Shown one piece after another: positions 1 through 5,615 of a DNA stretch of 10,473 nt (its first letter is position 1; the number at the start of each line of letters is the position of its first letter). The translations under genes and the position numbers were made by a program. Source of the DNA: Mageeibacillus sp. UBA1255 (lineage in GTDB: Bacteria; Bacillota; Clostridia; UBA1212; UBA1255); assembly GCA_002308795.1 (NCBI GenBank), contig DBVV01000093.1, forward strand, positions 2,555-13,027, in the 5' to 3' direction. The notes below the pieces were generated by a model. It had not been told where the DNA came from, made no database searches, and saw nothing but the letters and a program-made list of their open reading frames with translations.

Positions 1-23
1 TCTCCCAACTGAGCTACAAGCCC
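1..23 (-). tRNA. tRNA, 5' part only (cut by window edge), possibly tRNA-Ile
   Basis: The minus strand reads a 7-nt acceptor strand GGGCTTG, then TA at positions 8-9, then the D-arm start GCTC and a D-loop AGTTGGGA. This is the standard start of a bacterial tRNA. The anticodon, variable and T arms lie outside the window, so identity cannot be read. The acceptor sequence resembles many bacterial tRNA-Ile genes, but the D-loop is not diagnostic. A strong promoter lies about 27 bp upstream of the mature 5' end, so this starts its own transcription unit after the CapA-gene terminator. Confidence 0.85.
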
Positions 24-49
24 GAAGCGTTTTATCGCTTGCAGTGTGC

Positions 50-78
50 AATTTACCACTTTTTTGAAAACGTGTCAA
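50..78 (-). promoter_or_regulatory. Strong sigma-A-type promoter for the tRNA
   Basis: On the minus strand a perfect -35 box TTGACA (73-78) is followed after exactly 17 nt by the -10 box TAAATT (50-55). Transcription would start near 43, about 20 nt before the tRNA 5' end. A short hairpin (AAGCG/CGCTT, 25-40) lies in that leader. An AGGAC-TTT-GTCCT inverted repeat (78-90) abuts the -35 box. Confidence 0.8.
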
Positions 79-108
79 GGACTTTGTCCTGCGGCATAGC
101 AAAATATA

Positions 109-146
109 AAAATAAGCCGGATCATTTTTAGACCCGGCTTATTTTT
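109..146 (-). terminator. Intrinsic terminator after the CapA-family gene (possibly bidirectional)
   Basis: Two 12-nt arms pair perfectly (109-120 with 134-145, core AAGCCGG/CCGGCTT) around a 13-nt loop. The AT-rich base of the stem supplies a U-tract on both strands; on the minus strand the run is TTTTTATATTTT. It lies about 50 bp beyond the stop codon of the CapA-family gene and separates that operon from the tRNA promoter. Confidence 0.9.
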
Positions 147-197
147 AACAAAACAAAACCGCCAGAAAAGGGCGAAAGAAGTATTGAATACGGATCA

Positions 198-1565
198 TCA
201 CACCGGAGAATCGGTCTGCCAGTTCATGAAATCGATAACCTTTTGATACTCGGCAGGATCGGTAATAGGAGCAGGCTGGAAATTATTGACGTCGGCGGTA
301 TAGACGTAGCAAGGGATCAGCTCGGAATGGGTTGACACCAGGCTGCCGTCAGCGGCGTTCACGGTGAGCGTCGTGTTATAAATAATTGTCCGGTTTTCCG
401 GCCGTCTGCTGCCGCCGTAGCAGAAATTGCCCAGCGAATAAACGATATCGACACCGTTATAGATCTCGCGCGGCTGAAGCACGTGAGGATGAGCCCCGAG
501 GATTAGATCTGCACCCGCGTCAACGATCTTGTGAGCCCCCTTGATCTTCCACTGCTCGGGCTCGTGGATCTTCATCTTGCCGCCGTGGTAGAAAACGATC
601 TGGAAATCCGAAACCTTCGATGCCTCTTTTACAAGGTTGGAAATGCCGTCCGCCTCGCCTCCCACGTAGAAGTTCGCGCAGATCACGGCGATACGGAAAC
701 CGTTCTTTTCATAATAAAACGTTTCCTCCCAGCCGGCATACAAAAGCCCGGCCTTCTTCACAGCCTCGACCGTATCGATAAGTCCCTGATCGCCGTAATC
801 GTACATGTGATTGTTCGCCAGAGAAACAGCCTCGACGCCGTGCTCGGTAAGGATACGGGTATTGGCCGTCTTACCGTAGTACCAGAAAGGCGTAGCCTCA
901 TGCTTCTCGATAGGCGGAAGATTTTTATCAGTCAGCACGCACTCAAGGTTAACGATCGTCAGATCGTCGGATTCGAAGAACGGGGCAACTTTATCGAGGA
1001 AATATTTCGGGTCTTCCCTGTTCGCGTACTCTTTAAAGCCGTTGTCCGCATCTTCGTTCTTATAAGAGGCAAGCATGCAGTCGCCGACAACGTTGATGAC
1101 GATGTCAAACGTCGATCCGTCAGCAGGAGTCGCATACGGCGTTGCCTCCGCGGGCGTCGGGCGCTCAGGCGTAGGAGCAATAGTGGCGACCTTCGTCGGC
1201 GTTGGCGCTTCTGTAGGGGTCGGAGTAGGCTCCGGTGTGGGCGGTTCAGTCGGTTCTGGCGTCGGTGTCGGTTCTTCAGTAGGTTCTGCGGTCGGTTCCG
1301 GTGTAGGTTCCGGCGTGGGTTCTTCCGTAGGAGAAGGCACGTCTGAAGGGGCCTCAGAGGCCGCAGAAGGCGTTTCCGCAGCCGGAAGCATCGTATTCCC
1401 CTCCGGCGTACCGGCAGCCTCAGAAGGGCTCTCAGAGCCGTTTTCCGGCGTCTTATCCGAGATGACCGTATCGGTATGTACGGCAGGCCCTTTCCTGGCA
1501 CATGCGCTTAAACATATAAGACAGGCGATTACTGCGCTGACAACGATTAAAAATGATTTTTTCAC
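198..1565 (-). CDS. CapA-family metallophosphatase-like lipoprotein with long Pro/Thr-rich stalk
   Basis: A 455-residue protein. Residues 2-22 form a lipoprotein signal (two Lys, a hydrophobic run, lipobox LSAC with Cys22), so it should be anchored to the outer face of the membrane. Residues about 75-145 are a stalk of PT/EPTPEPT repeats, probably spanning the cell wall. From about 153 it is a CapA (poly-gamma-glutamate capsule biosynthesis) domain, a calcineurin-like metallophosphatase fold. Visible motifs are V-V-G-D (D162), N-L-E (206-208), N-N-H (251-253), G-A-H-P-H (357-361) and S-L-G-N-F (377-381). CapA proteins work in poly-gamma-glutamate export or anchoring, but most stand-alone homologues have no proven substrate, and no capB or capC genes are in view. 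The GTG start is chosen because GGAGGAG sits 5 nt upstream and the signal peptide begins there; it overlaps the stop of the preceding gene as GTGA, which implies translational coupling. It is the last gene of the unit. Confidence 0.93.
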   Translation of the reverse strand: MKKSFLIVVSAVIACLICLSACARKGPAVHTDTVISDKTPENGSESPSEAAGTPEGNTMLPAAETPSAASEAPSDVPSPTEEPTPEPTPEPTAEPTEEPTPTPEPTEPPTPEPTPTPTEAPTPTKVATIAPTPERPTPAEATPYATPADGSTFDIVINVVGDCMLASYKNEDADNGFKEYANREDPKYFLDKVAPFFESDDLTIVNLECVLTDKNLPPIEKHEATPFWYYGKTANTRILTEHGVEAVSLANNHMYDYGDQGLIDTVEAVKKAGLLYAGWEETFYYEKNGFRIAVICANFYVGGEADGISNLVKEASKVSDFQIVFYHGGKMKIHEPEQWKIKGAHKIVDAGADLILGAHPHVLQPREIYNGVDIVYSLGNFCYGGSRRPENRTIIYNTTLTVNAADGSLVSTHSELIPCYVYTADVNNFQPAPITDPAEYQKVIDFMNWQTDSPV

Positions 1566-2092
1566 GCTTTCTCCTCCACTCTGCTGCCGCATTCGATGCA
1601 GAACTTAGCATTCGGAAGCAATATTGCCCCGCAAAAACGGCAGAACGGTTTTTTCTCTAAGGCACCGTCAGTCTGAGCAGCTTTGGGCGGTGCAGATGCG
1701 GTACTCTTTTTATTAAAATAACCCGGGCCGCCGTAGACCAGCCCGACAATTCGCGGGTCGGAGTTACCGTTCGGGAACGGACGGCCTGGTCTGAACTCTC
1801 TTCCCGGTTTTAAACGTGGCTTACCGGCCGGCCTTGAAGATCCGGGATCTCCGGTCTTAGCCTCGTCGTCAATACCTTCATCAGTTTCATTGACGTCGTT
1901 TTCTTCCACTTCCGGTTCGTCTCTGAAGCCCATCATCTCCGGCCCGCCGTAGACGTCTTCGAAAACCGCCTCCGGCTCGTTTTCATCGCCGGTCTTCCCC
2001 ATTTCTATGCCAAGCCCGCCATTATTATAAACCGGTCCGGCGTACACTCCTGAAATAATTGACAGGTCTTCAGGCGAATATTTTTTTCTCAT
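1562..2092 (-). CDS. Protein B: VYxGP-repeat protein with C-terminal zinc ribbon, putative substrate of the radical SAM enzyme
   Basis: A 176-residue protein of no family I recognise. Three copies of a short motif are visible: VYAGPVYN (16-23), VYGGPEMM (47-54) and VYGGPGYF (119-126). They are separated by acidic (about 57-80) and then basic, Pro/Arg-rich (about 84-115) low-complexity spacers. The C-terminus is a zinc ribbon, CxxC-x10-CxxC (C151, C154, C165, C168). There is no signal peptide or membrane segment. The same motif occurs three times in protein A on the other side of the radical SAM gene, so both are inferred to be substrates; this is not shown. The ATG at 2092 lies 2 nt after the stop of the radical SAM gene, with a purine-rich AGGGGAG about 10 nt upstream. 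A TTG at 2116 in the same frame is less likely. Its stop codon overlaps the GTG start of the CapA-family gene. Confidence 0.75.
   Translation of the reverse strand: MRKKYSPEDLSIISGVYAGPVYNNGGLGIEMGKTGDENEPEAVFEDVYGGPEMMGFRDEPEVEENDVNETDEGIDDEAKTGDPGSSRPAGKPRLKPGREFRPGRPFPNGNSDPRIVGLVYGGPGYFNKKSTASAPPKAAQTDGALEKKPFCRFCGAILLPNAKFCIECGSRVEEKA
1571..1577 (-). promoter_or_regulatory. Ribosome binding site deciding the GTG start of the CapA-family gene
   Basis: GGAGGAG lies 5 nt upstream of GTG at 1565, inside the last codons of the upstream gene. It rules out the upstream ATG at 1592, which would add nine residues ahead of the signal peptide. Confidence 0.85.
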
Positions 2093-2094
2093 GA

Positions 2095-3135
2095 TCAGTT
2101 CTCTCCCCTCGCACAATATCTGGATTCGTAAAGATCTCCGGACGTAAAGAAATTATATGATCGGCAGCCTCCCGCGCAATAAGGTCCTTCGGGACAATCC
2201 GCGCATATGCCGTGCAGCATTTTTTCGTTGAATTCTCTGTTATACCTGAAAGAAAGCGGAGAATACCAGATCTCCTTAAGAGATTTTTCGCGGAGATTGC
2301 CCTCGATGAACGACGGGTCCTTCATCGACTCGCATCCTGTGACGTTGCCCCTCGAATCGATACCGATGCTTGAGAGCCCTGCCCTGCATCCTCCGAACAC
2401 CGGACCGCCGCGAAGATCTTCCTCCTCGGGCGTAAAATAGCCGATATTGTCCGCGGCACCGATAGCAAAAGGTGCACCGGGGGCGGTCTTAGCGATCCAT
2501 CTGATAACGTCGCGGAAGCTGTAACGGACGGCATCGTCGTTTCCGAGAGCATTGCCCATAGGCGCGCACGACTGGAGCTGCCACGCGAAGATCGGAAGTT
2601 TGCTTACGGTATCGTCGTAAAACCCACTGAGCACCGCGGCGTTGTCACGCCTTAGAGCCGTGATGACCGAGACCGGTATGCCGAAGCTGTCGATCCTTCG
2701 CACCGACTCAACTGCTTTTTTGAAACTGCCTTCCATGCGCCACGCATCGTGCACTTCCTCCGGCCCGTCGATCGAAACCGCGATCGATTCGATCTGCACA
2801 TCTTTCAGCAGGCGCAGGTCTTCGTCTTTTAGCCTGTAGCCATTGGTTATGATGCAGACTTTTATTCCGGCGCCGCACAGGGCGGCAACGATTATCCTCC
2901 AGTCAGGGCGCATGAATACTTCTCCGCCGATGAGATTGATCCTTCTGAGATGCATTTCTCTTAACTGGCGGACAACGTCCATGCATTCTGCCGTGTTCAG
3001 TTCTCCTTCCTGTGCTTTTCCGGCGCGTGACCCGCAATACTTGCACGAAAAGCTGCACGAGAGCGTTATCTCCCACACGCACGTGGTCAATCGGTACGGA
3101 AAATCTTCAGGTTTTCTGAATTCGCTTTTTTTCAT
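2095..3135 (-). CDS. Radical SAM/SPASM protein, putative peptide-modifying maturase
   Basis: A 346-residue radical SAM enzyme. The SAM-binding 4Fe-4S motif CxxxCxxC is C27, C31, C34, followed by the usual GGE (70-72) and a TNG motif (97-99). The C-terminal SPASM domain is complete: C250 and C268 (CRAG...GNVTGC), then C311, C314, C320, C324 (CxxC-x5-CxxxC) and C341, enough for two auxiliary Fe-S clusters. SPASM enzymes include anaerobic sulfatase maturases and many RiPP maturases that make thioether or carbon-carbon crosslinks. There is no sulfatase nearby and no N-terminal RRE-like region. The direct neighbours are two motif-repeat proteins, so a maturase acting on the V-Y-[AG]-G-P repeats is the best inference. 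ATG at 3135 lies 3 nt after the stop of protein A with no clear Shine-Dalgarno, so translation probably depends on coupling to protein A. Enzyme class is certain; substrate is not. Confidence 0.95.
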   Translation of the reverse strand: MKKSEFRKPEDFPYRLTTCVWEITLSCSFSCKYCGSRAGKAQEGELNTAECMDVVRQLREMHLRRINLIGGEVFMRPDWRIIVAALCGAGIKVCIITNGYRLKDEDLRLLKDVQIESIAVSIDGPEEVHDAWRMEGSFKKAVESVRRIDSFGIPVSVITALRRDNAAVLSGFYDDTVSKLPIFAWQLQSCAPMGNALGNDDAVRYSFRDVIRWIAKTAPGAPFAIGAADNIGYFTPEEEDLRGGPVFGGCRAGLSSIGIDSRGNVTGCESMKDPSFIEGNLREKSLKEIWYSPLSFRYNREFNEKMLHGICADCPEGPYCAGGCRSYNFFTSGDLYESRYCARGEN

Positions 3136-3138
3136 AAA

Positions 3139-3522
3139 TTACATGTTTCGATCGTTCTGGTTCTTTTTTCTGAAGTATTCAGGTCCTGCGTAGACGCATC
3201 TGGGCTCAGGCCTCGGCTCCGGGATTTCTTCCGGCCCGGACTCGGGCTCAGCCTCAGGCTCGATCTCCGGCTCAGCCTCCGGCTCGATTTCAGGCTCTGG
3301 CTCGATCTCGGGCTCAGCCTCCGGCTCTTCTTTTATTCCGAAATATTCCGGCCCGGCGTAAACGCATAAAGGCTCAGGCTCTTCGGGCGGCTCAGGCTTC
3401 GGTTCCGGATACTTCTTAATATTTGCACCCATCATCCCAGGCCCGGCGTAAACGCAAACGAATCTTTCCTTTCTCTTCTTGAAAATCCCGAAAATACCGG
3501 GATATTTTTTACGGGCACTCAT
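3139..3522 (-). CDS. Protein A: CVYAGP-repeat, Glu/Pro-rich small protein, putative multi-core precursor
   Basis: A 127-residue protein of no family I recognise. A basic N-terminal segment (RKKYPGIFGIFKKRKER, 4-20) could act as a recognition region. Three motif copies follow: CVYAGPGMM (23-31), CVYAGPEYF (53-61) and CVYAGPEYF (109-117). The three Cys that open these motifs are the only Cys in the protein. The motifs are separated by acidic proline spacers: KYPEPKPEPPEEPEP (37-51) and a long run of PExE/EPE units (65-107). It lacks a signal peptide, and the tail is short and polar. It lies just before a radical SAM/SPASM gene, and protein B behind that gene carries the same motif without the Cys. 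I infer it to be a substrate of that enzyme. ATG at 3522 is chosen because AAGGAGG sits 9 nt upstream; it overlaps the end of trmO by 14 bp. An in-frame ATG at 3567 lies deep in trmO and is unlikely. Confidence 0.82.
   Translation of the reverse strand: MSARKKYPGIFGIFKKRKERFVCVYAGPGMMGANIKKYPEPKPEPPEEPEPLCVYAGPEYFGIKEEPEAEPEIEPEPEIEPEAEPEIEPEAEPESGPEEIPEPRPEPRCVYAGPEYFRKKNQNDRNM
3182..3456 (-). repeat. Repeated CVYAGP-coding units and Glu/Pro spacer repeats
   Basis: The 17-bp stretch GGCCCGGCGTAAACGCA (plus-strand reading) occurs identically at 3350-3366 and 3440-3456, and with three differences at 3182-3198. These encode the Cys-Val-Tyr-Ala-Gly-Pro cores. Between them, about 3237-3330, are degenerate 18-bp tandem units coding for E-P-E-A/I, likely to vary in number between strains. 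The pattern suggests growth of the gene by internal duplication. Confidence 0.8.
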
Positions 3523-4267
3523 CGTCCTCTGCCTCCTTAAACCGTCCGTCCGAAGCAGCATCCGCACCTGTGATCAGCGCCTTGCCGCCAAGGACAGTAA
3601 ATTTAACGTCTATTCCATCAAAATTCATTCCGTATACGCGCTCAGGTTCGTCCTGATACGACGGCCTGGGATCGTTCTTTATGCATGCCTCCACCGCCGC
3701 GCGCATATGCTCCGGTATATTATCCCTCACTCCGGGCGCATATTCAACCCCGAGTTCATATCCGGCAGCCTCATCCGAGTATCCGCCTCGCGCTTCGGGG
3801 CGGCAATCAGATAATGGCAGATACGGTTTTATGTCTATGATGGGTGTGCCTGATACGGTATCGATACCGCTGACGGTCAATACCGGTCCGTCTTTTCCCG
3901 TCAGTTCTACTTTCTCGAGCTTGACGCATGATAGTCCGACCGGATTCGGGCGGAACGGCGAGCGGCTTGCAAACACACCTACCCTCCTGTTCCCGCCGAG
4001 CCTCGGAGGTCTGACCGTAGCCGTCCAGCCCTCTCTGTGCGCGAGGGAGAAATCAAAAAGCAGCCACAGATGTGAAAAACCTTCTATTTCTCTTAGGGCT
4101 TCCGGATTTCTGAATTTCGGTTCAAATACTATCCTGCCTTTAAGTTCCGGCACGAGTCCGGACTGTCTCGGAAGCCCGAACTTTTCCTCAAAGTCGGTAT
4201 ATATGCGGGCAATATATCTGACCGTCATTCCGTTTTCAGCCTTTTTTACTTTTTCATCCCCGCTCAT
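3509..4267 (-). CDS. trmO: tRNA (N6-threonylcarbamoyladenosine(37)-N6)-methyltransferase TrmO
   Basis: A 252-residue member of the TrmO/TsaA (UPF0066, YaeB) family. In E. coli this SAM-dependent enzyme methylates t6A at position 37 of tRNA-Thr reading ACY codons to give m6t6A. Family motifs are clear: FGLPRQSGLVPELKG (30-44), FSHLWLLF (64-71), RPPRLGGN (86-93), FASRSPFRPNPVGLS (99-113), GTPIIDIKPYLP (140-151) and DPRPSY (199-204). Length is close to the E. coli protein (235), with a slightly longer tail. ATG at 4267 lies 7 nt after the pepT stop with only an A-rich leader. M14 (ATG at 4228) is an alternative that matches the E. coli N-terminus better, but it also lacks a good Shine-Dalgarno. 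Its 3' end overlaps the start of protein A by 14 bp, so this housekeeping gene is co-transcribed with the repeat-protein cassette. Confidence 0.96.
   Translation of the reverse strand: MSGDEKVKKAENGMTVRYIARIYTDFEEKFGLPRQSGLVPELKGRIVFEPKFRNPEALREIEGFSHLWLLFDFSLAHREGWTATVRPPRLGGNRRVGVFASRSPFRPNPVGLSCVKLEKVELTGKDGPVLTVSGIDTVSGTPIIDIKPYLPLSDCRPEARGGYSDEAAGYELGVEYAPGVRDNIPEHMRAAVEACIKNDPRPSYQDEPERVYGMNFDGIDVKFTVLGGKALITGADAASDGRFKEAEDDECP
3532..3538 (-). promoter_or_regulatory. Ribosome binding site deciding the start of protein A
   Basis: AAGGAGG lies 9 nt upstream of ATG at 3522, inside the 3' end of trmO. It is the only strong Shine-Dalgarno in the frame and argues that protein A is a real translated gene. 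Confidence 0.8.
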
Positions 4268-4274
4268 TTTTTTG

Positions 4275-5486
4275 TTATTTTACGACCATCAGCTTTTTGA
4301 TGATCCGCACGCACGTTTTCATATCTTCGACGCAGGCAAACTCGAACCGCGAATGGAAGTTTTCGCCGCCGGTGCAAAGGTTCGGGCAGGGCAGTCCCAT
4401 GAATGACAGTCTCGCTCCGTCGGTACCGCCGCGGATCGGGACGCAGACAGGCTCGACACCGCACTCACGCATTGCCGCCATGGCATTGTCAATTATGAAC
4501 ATATTGTCCGCGATGATCTCTTTCATATTGTAGTACGAATCCCTGAGTTCGAGCGTGACCGTCCCCTTTCCGTATTTGCGGTTGAGTTTTCTGACGGTCT
4601 CTTTCATCAGCTTTTTCCGCTCTTCAAACCGTCCGCGGTCGTGGTCGCGGATAATATATGACAGTTCGGCGTGTTCCGTTTCTCCTCTCATACCGGTCAG
4701 GTGGAAGAATCCCTGATACCCTTCGGTTTTCTCCGGGACCTCCCGCTTCGGGAGCATACCCTGAAGCTCACAAGCGATCGCCGCTGCGTTGACCATCTTG
4801 TTTTTCGCGCTTCCGGGGTGGATCGAGATACCTTTGACAGCGATTTTAGCTGAAGCGGCATTGAAATTCTCGTATTCGACCTCGCCTAATTTTCCGCCGT
4901 CTACCGTATACGCCCAGTCGGCGTCGAACGATTTAACGTCGAAGTGATCCGCTCCTCTGCCTATCTCTTCGTCCGGAGTGAAGCATACGGAAATTTTGCC
5001 GTGCTTCCTGCCGCTTTTAACGAGTTCCTCAAGCGCTGTGATTATCTCAGCCACGCCGGCTTTATCGTCTGCGCCCAGGAGCGTGGTACCGTCGGTAACG
5101 ATCAGGTGTTTCCCCTCGTATTCCGCGAGATACGGATAATCGGACGTTTTCATGACTATCTCTCCGTCGCCGTCGCGTCCGAGGACAATATCTCCGCCCG
5201 CGTATTTGATCACCCGCGCTTTTATTCCAGTATCCGAGACCGCGTCGGAGGTGTCCATGTGGGCAATAAATCCGATCTTTTTCGTTATTTTTTCCGTGTT
5301 TGCGTCTAAAAAGCCGTACACGTAGCCGAATTCGTCGATCATTGCCTTAAGCCCGAGCGCTGAAAGCTCGTCCTTGAGAACGTTCGCAAGTTTGAGCTGC
5401 TTTTCGGAGCTCGGCGTCGTTTCGCTGTTCTCGTCCGACATCGTCGGATAGCTTACGTAATTTAAAAATCTGTCGATCAGTTCCAT
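4275..5486 (-). CDS. pepT: Peptidase T (aminotripeptidase)
   Basis: A full-length (403-residue) M20-family zinc tripeptidase that removes the N-terminal residue from tripeptides in the cytoplasm. The metal and catalytic residues fall at the positions known for enterobacterial PepT: H76 and D78 in HMDT, D140 in GADDKAG (138-144), the E173/E174 pair in TPDEEIG (170-176), D196 in VDGG, and H378 in ENFHSRFEF. A dimerisation/lid insert occupies roughly 205-320. ATG at 5486 follows AGGAG at about 12 nt, a rather long spacing. It is the first gene of the unit that includes trmO and the radical SAM cassette, and is insulated from the upstream SPFH gene by a terminator. A role in recycling peptides from the neighbouring system is conceivable but unsupported, as pepT is common housekeeping. 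Confidence 0.97.
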   Translation of the reverse strand: MELIDRFLNYVSYPTMSDENSETTPSSEKQLKLANVLKDELSALGLKAMIDEFGYVYGFLDANTEKITKKIGFIAHMDTSDAVSDTGIKARVIKYAGGDIVLGRDGDGEIVMKTSDYPYLAEYEGKHLIVTDGTTLLGADDKAGVAEIITALEELVKSGRKHGKISVCFTPDEEIGRGADHFDVKSFDADWAYTVDGGKLGEVEYENFNAASAKIAVKGISIHPGSAKNKMVNAAAIACELQGMLPKREVPEKTEGYQGFFHLTGMRGETEHAELSYIIRDHDRGRFEERKKLMKETVRKLNRKYGKGTVTLELRDSYYNMKEIIADNMFIIDNAMAAMRECGVEPVCVPIRGGTDGARLSFMGLPCPNLCTGGENFHSRFEFACVEDMKTCVRIIKKLMVVK

Positions 5487-5520
5487 GATTCTGTTGTACT
5501 CCTGTACTCTCGTTTTCTGT

Positions 5521-5550
5521 TTTATACGGGTGCTCCGGCCTAAAAAGGAA
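5521..5550 (-). promoter_or_regulatory. Weak promoter candidate for the pepT-trmO-radical SAM unit
   Basis: On the minus strand a -10-like TATAAA (5521-5526) lies about 35 bp before the pepT ATG. With 18-nt spacing the -35 region would be TTCCTT (5545-5550), a poor match that overlaps the U-tract and stem of the preceding terminator. Some promoter must lie in this 54-bp gap unless the terminator is leaky. Confidence 0.28.
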
Positions 5551-5588
5551 AACCGGCAACAACACCCTCAGGATGGCCGCCGGTTTCC
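5541..5588 (-). terminator. Intrinsic terminator after the SPFH gene
   Basis: On the minus strand GGAAACCGGC (5579-5588) pairs with GCCGGTTTTCC (5547-5557, one bulged base) around a roughly 21-nt loop, followed directly by TTTTTA. It starts 27 bp after the SPFH gene stop codon and separates it from pepT. Confidence 0.88.
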
Positions 5589-5615
5589 GAATCAGTCTGT
5601 GATGATCAGTTCACA

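Noticed and set aside
531..1608. Plus-strand open frames opposite the CapA-family gene, one rich in Arg/Phe and one in Gly/Val/Ser
   Set aside because: They mirror the Pro/Thr stalk and CapA domain in other frames, have repetitive composition set by the opposite strand, and lack a Shine-Dalgarno. The minus-strand gene has a clear family match.
2093..2116. Upstream TTG start for protein B
   Set aside because: It lies inside the end of the radical SAM gene and has no Shine-Dalgarno. ATG at 2092 follows a purine-rich site and adjoins the preceding stop codon.
3205..3330. Repeats as a CRISPR array
   Set aside because: The units are contiguous 18-bp coding repeats without spacers of unique sequence, in frame with a Glu/Pro-rich protein.
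4275..5486. PepT as a dedicated leader peptidase of the radical SAM system
   Set aside because: All residues match ordinary tripeptidase PepT, which acts on tripeptides, and the enzyme is common housekeeping. Operon membership alone does not support a special role.
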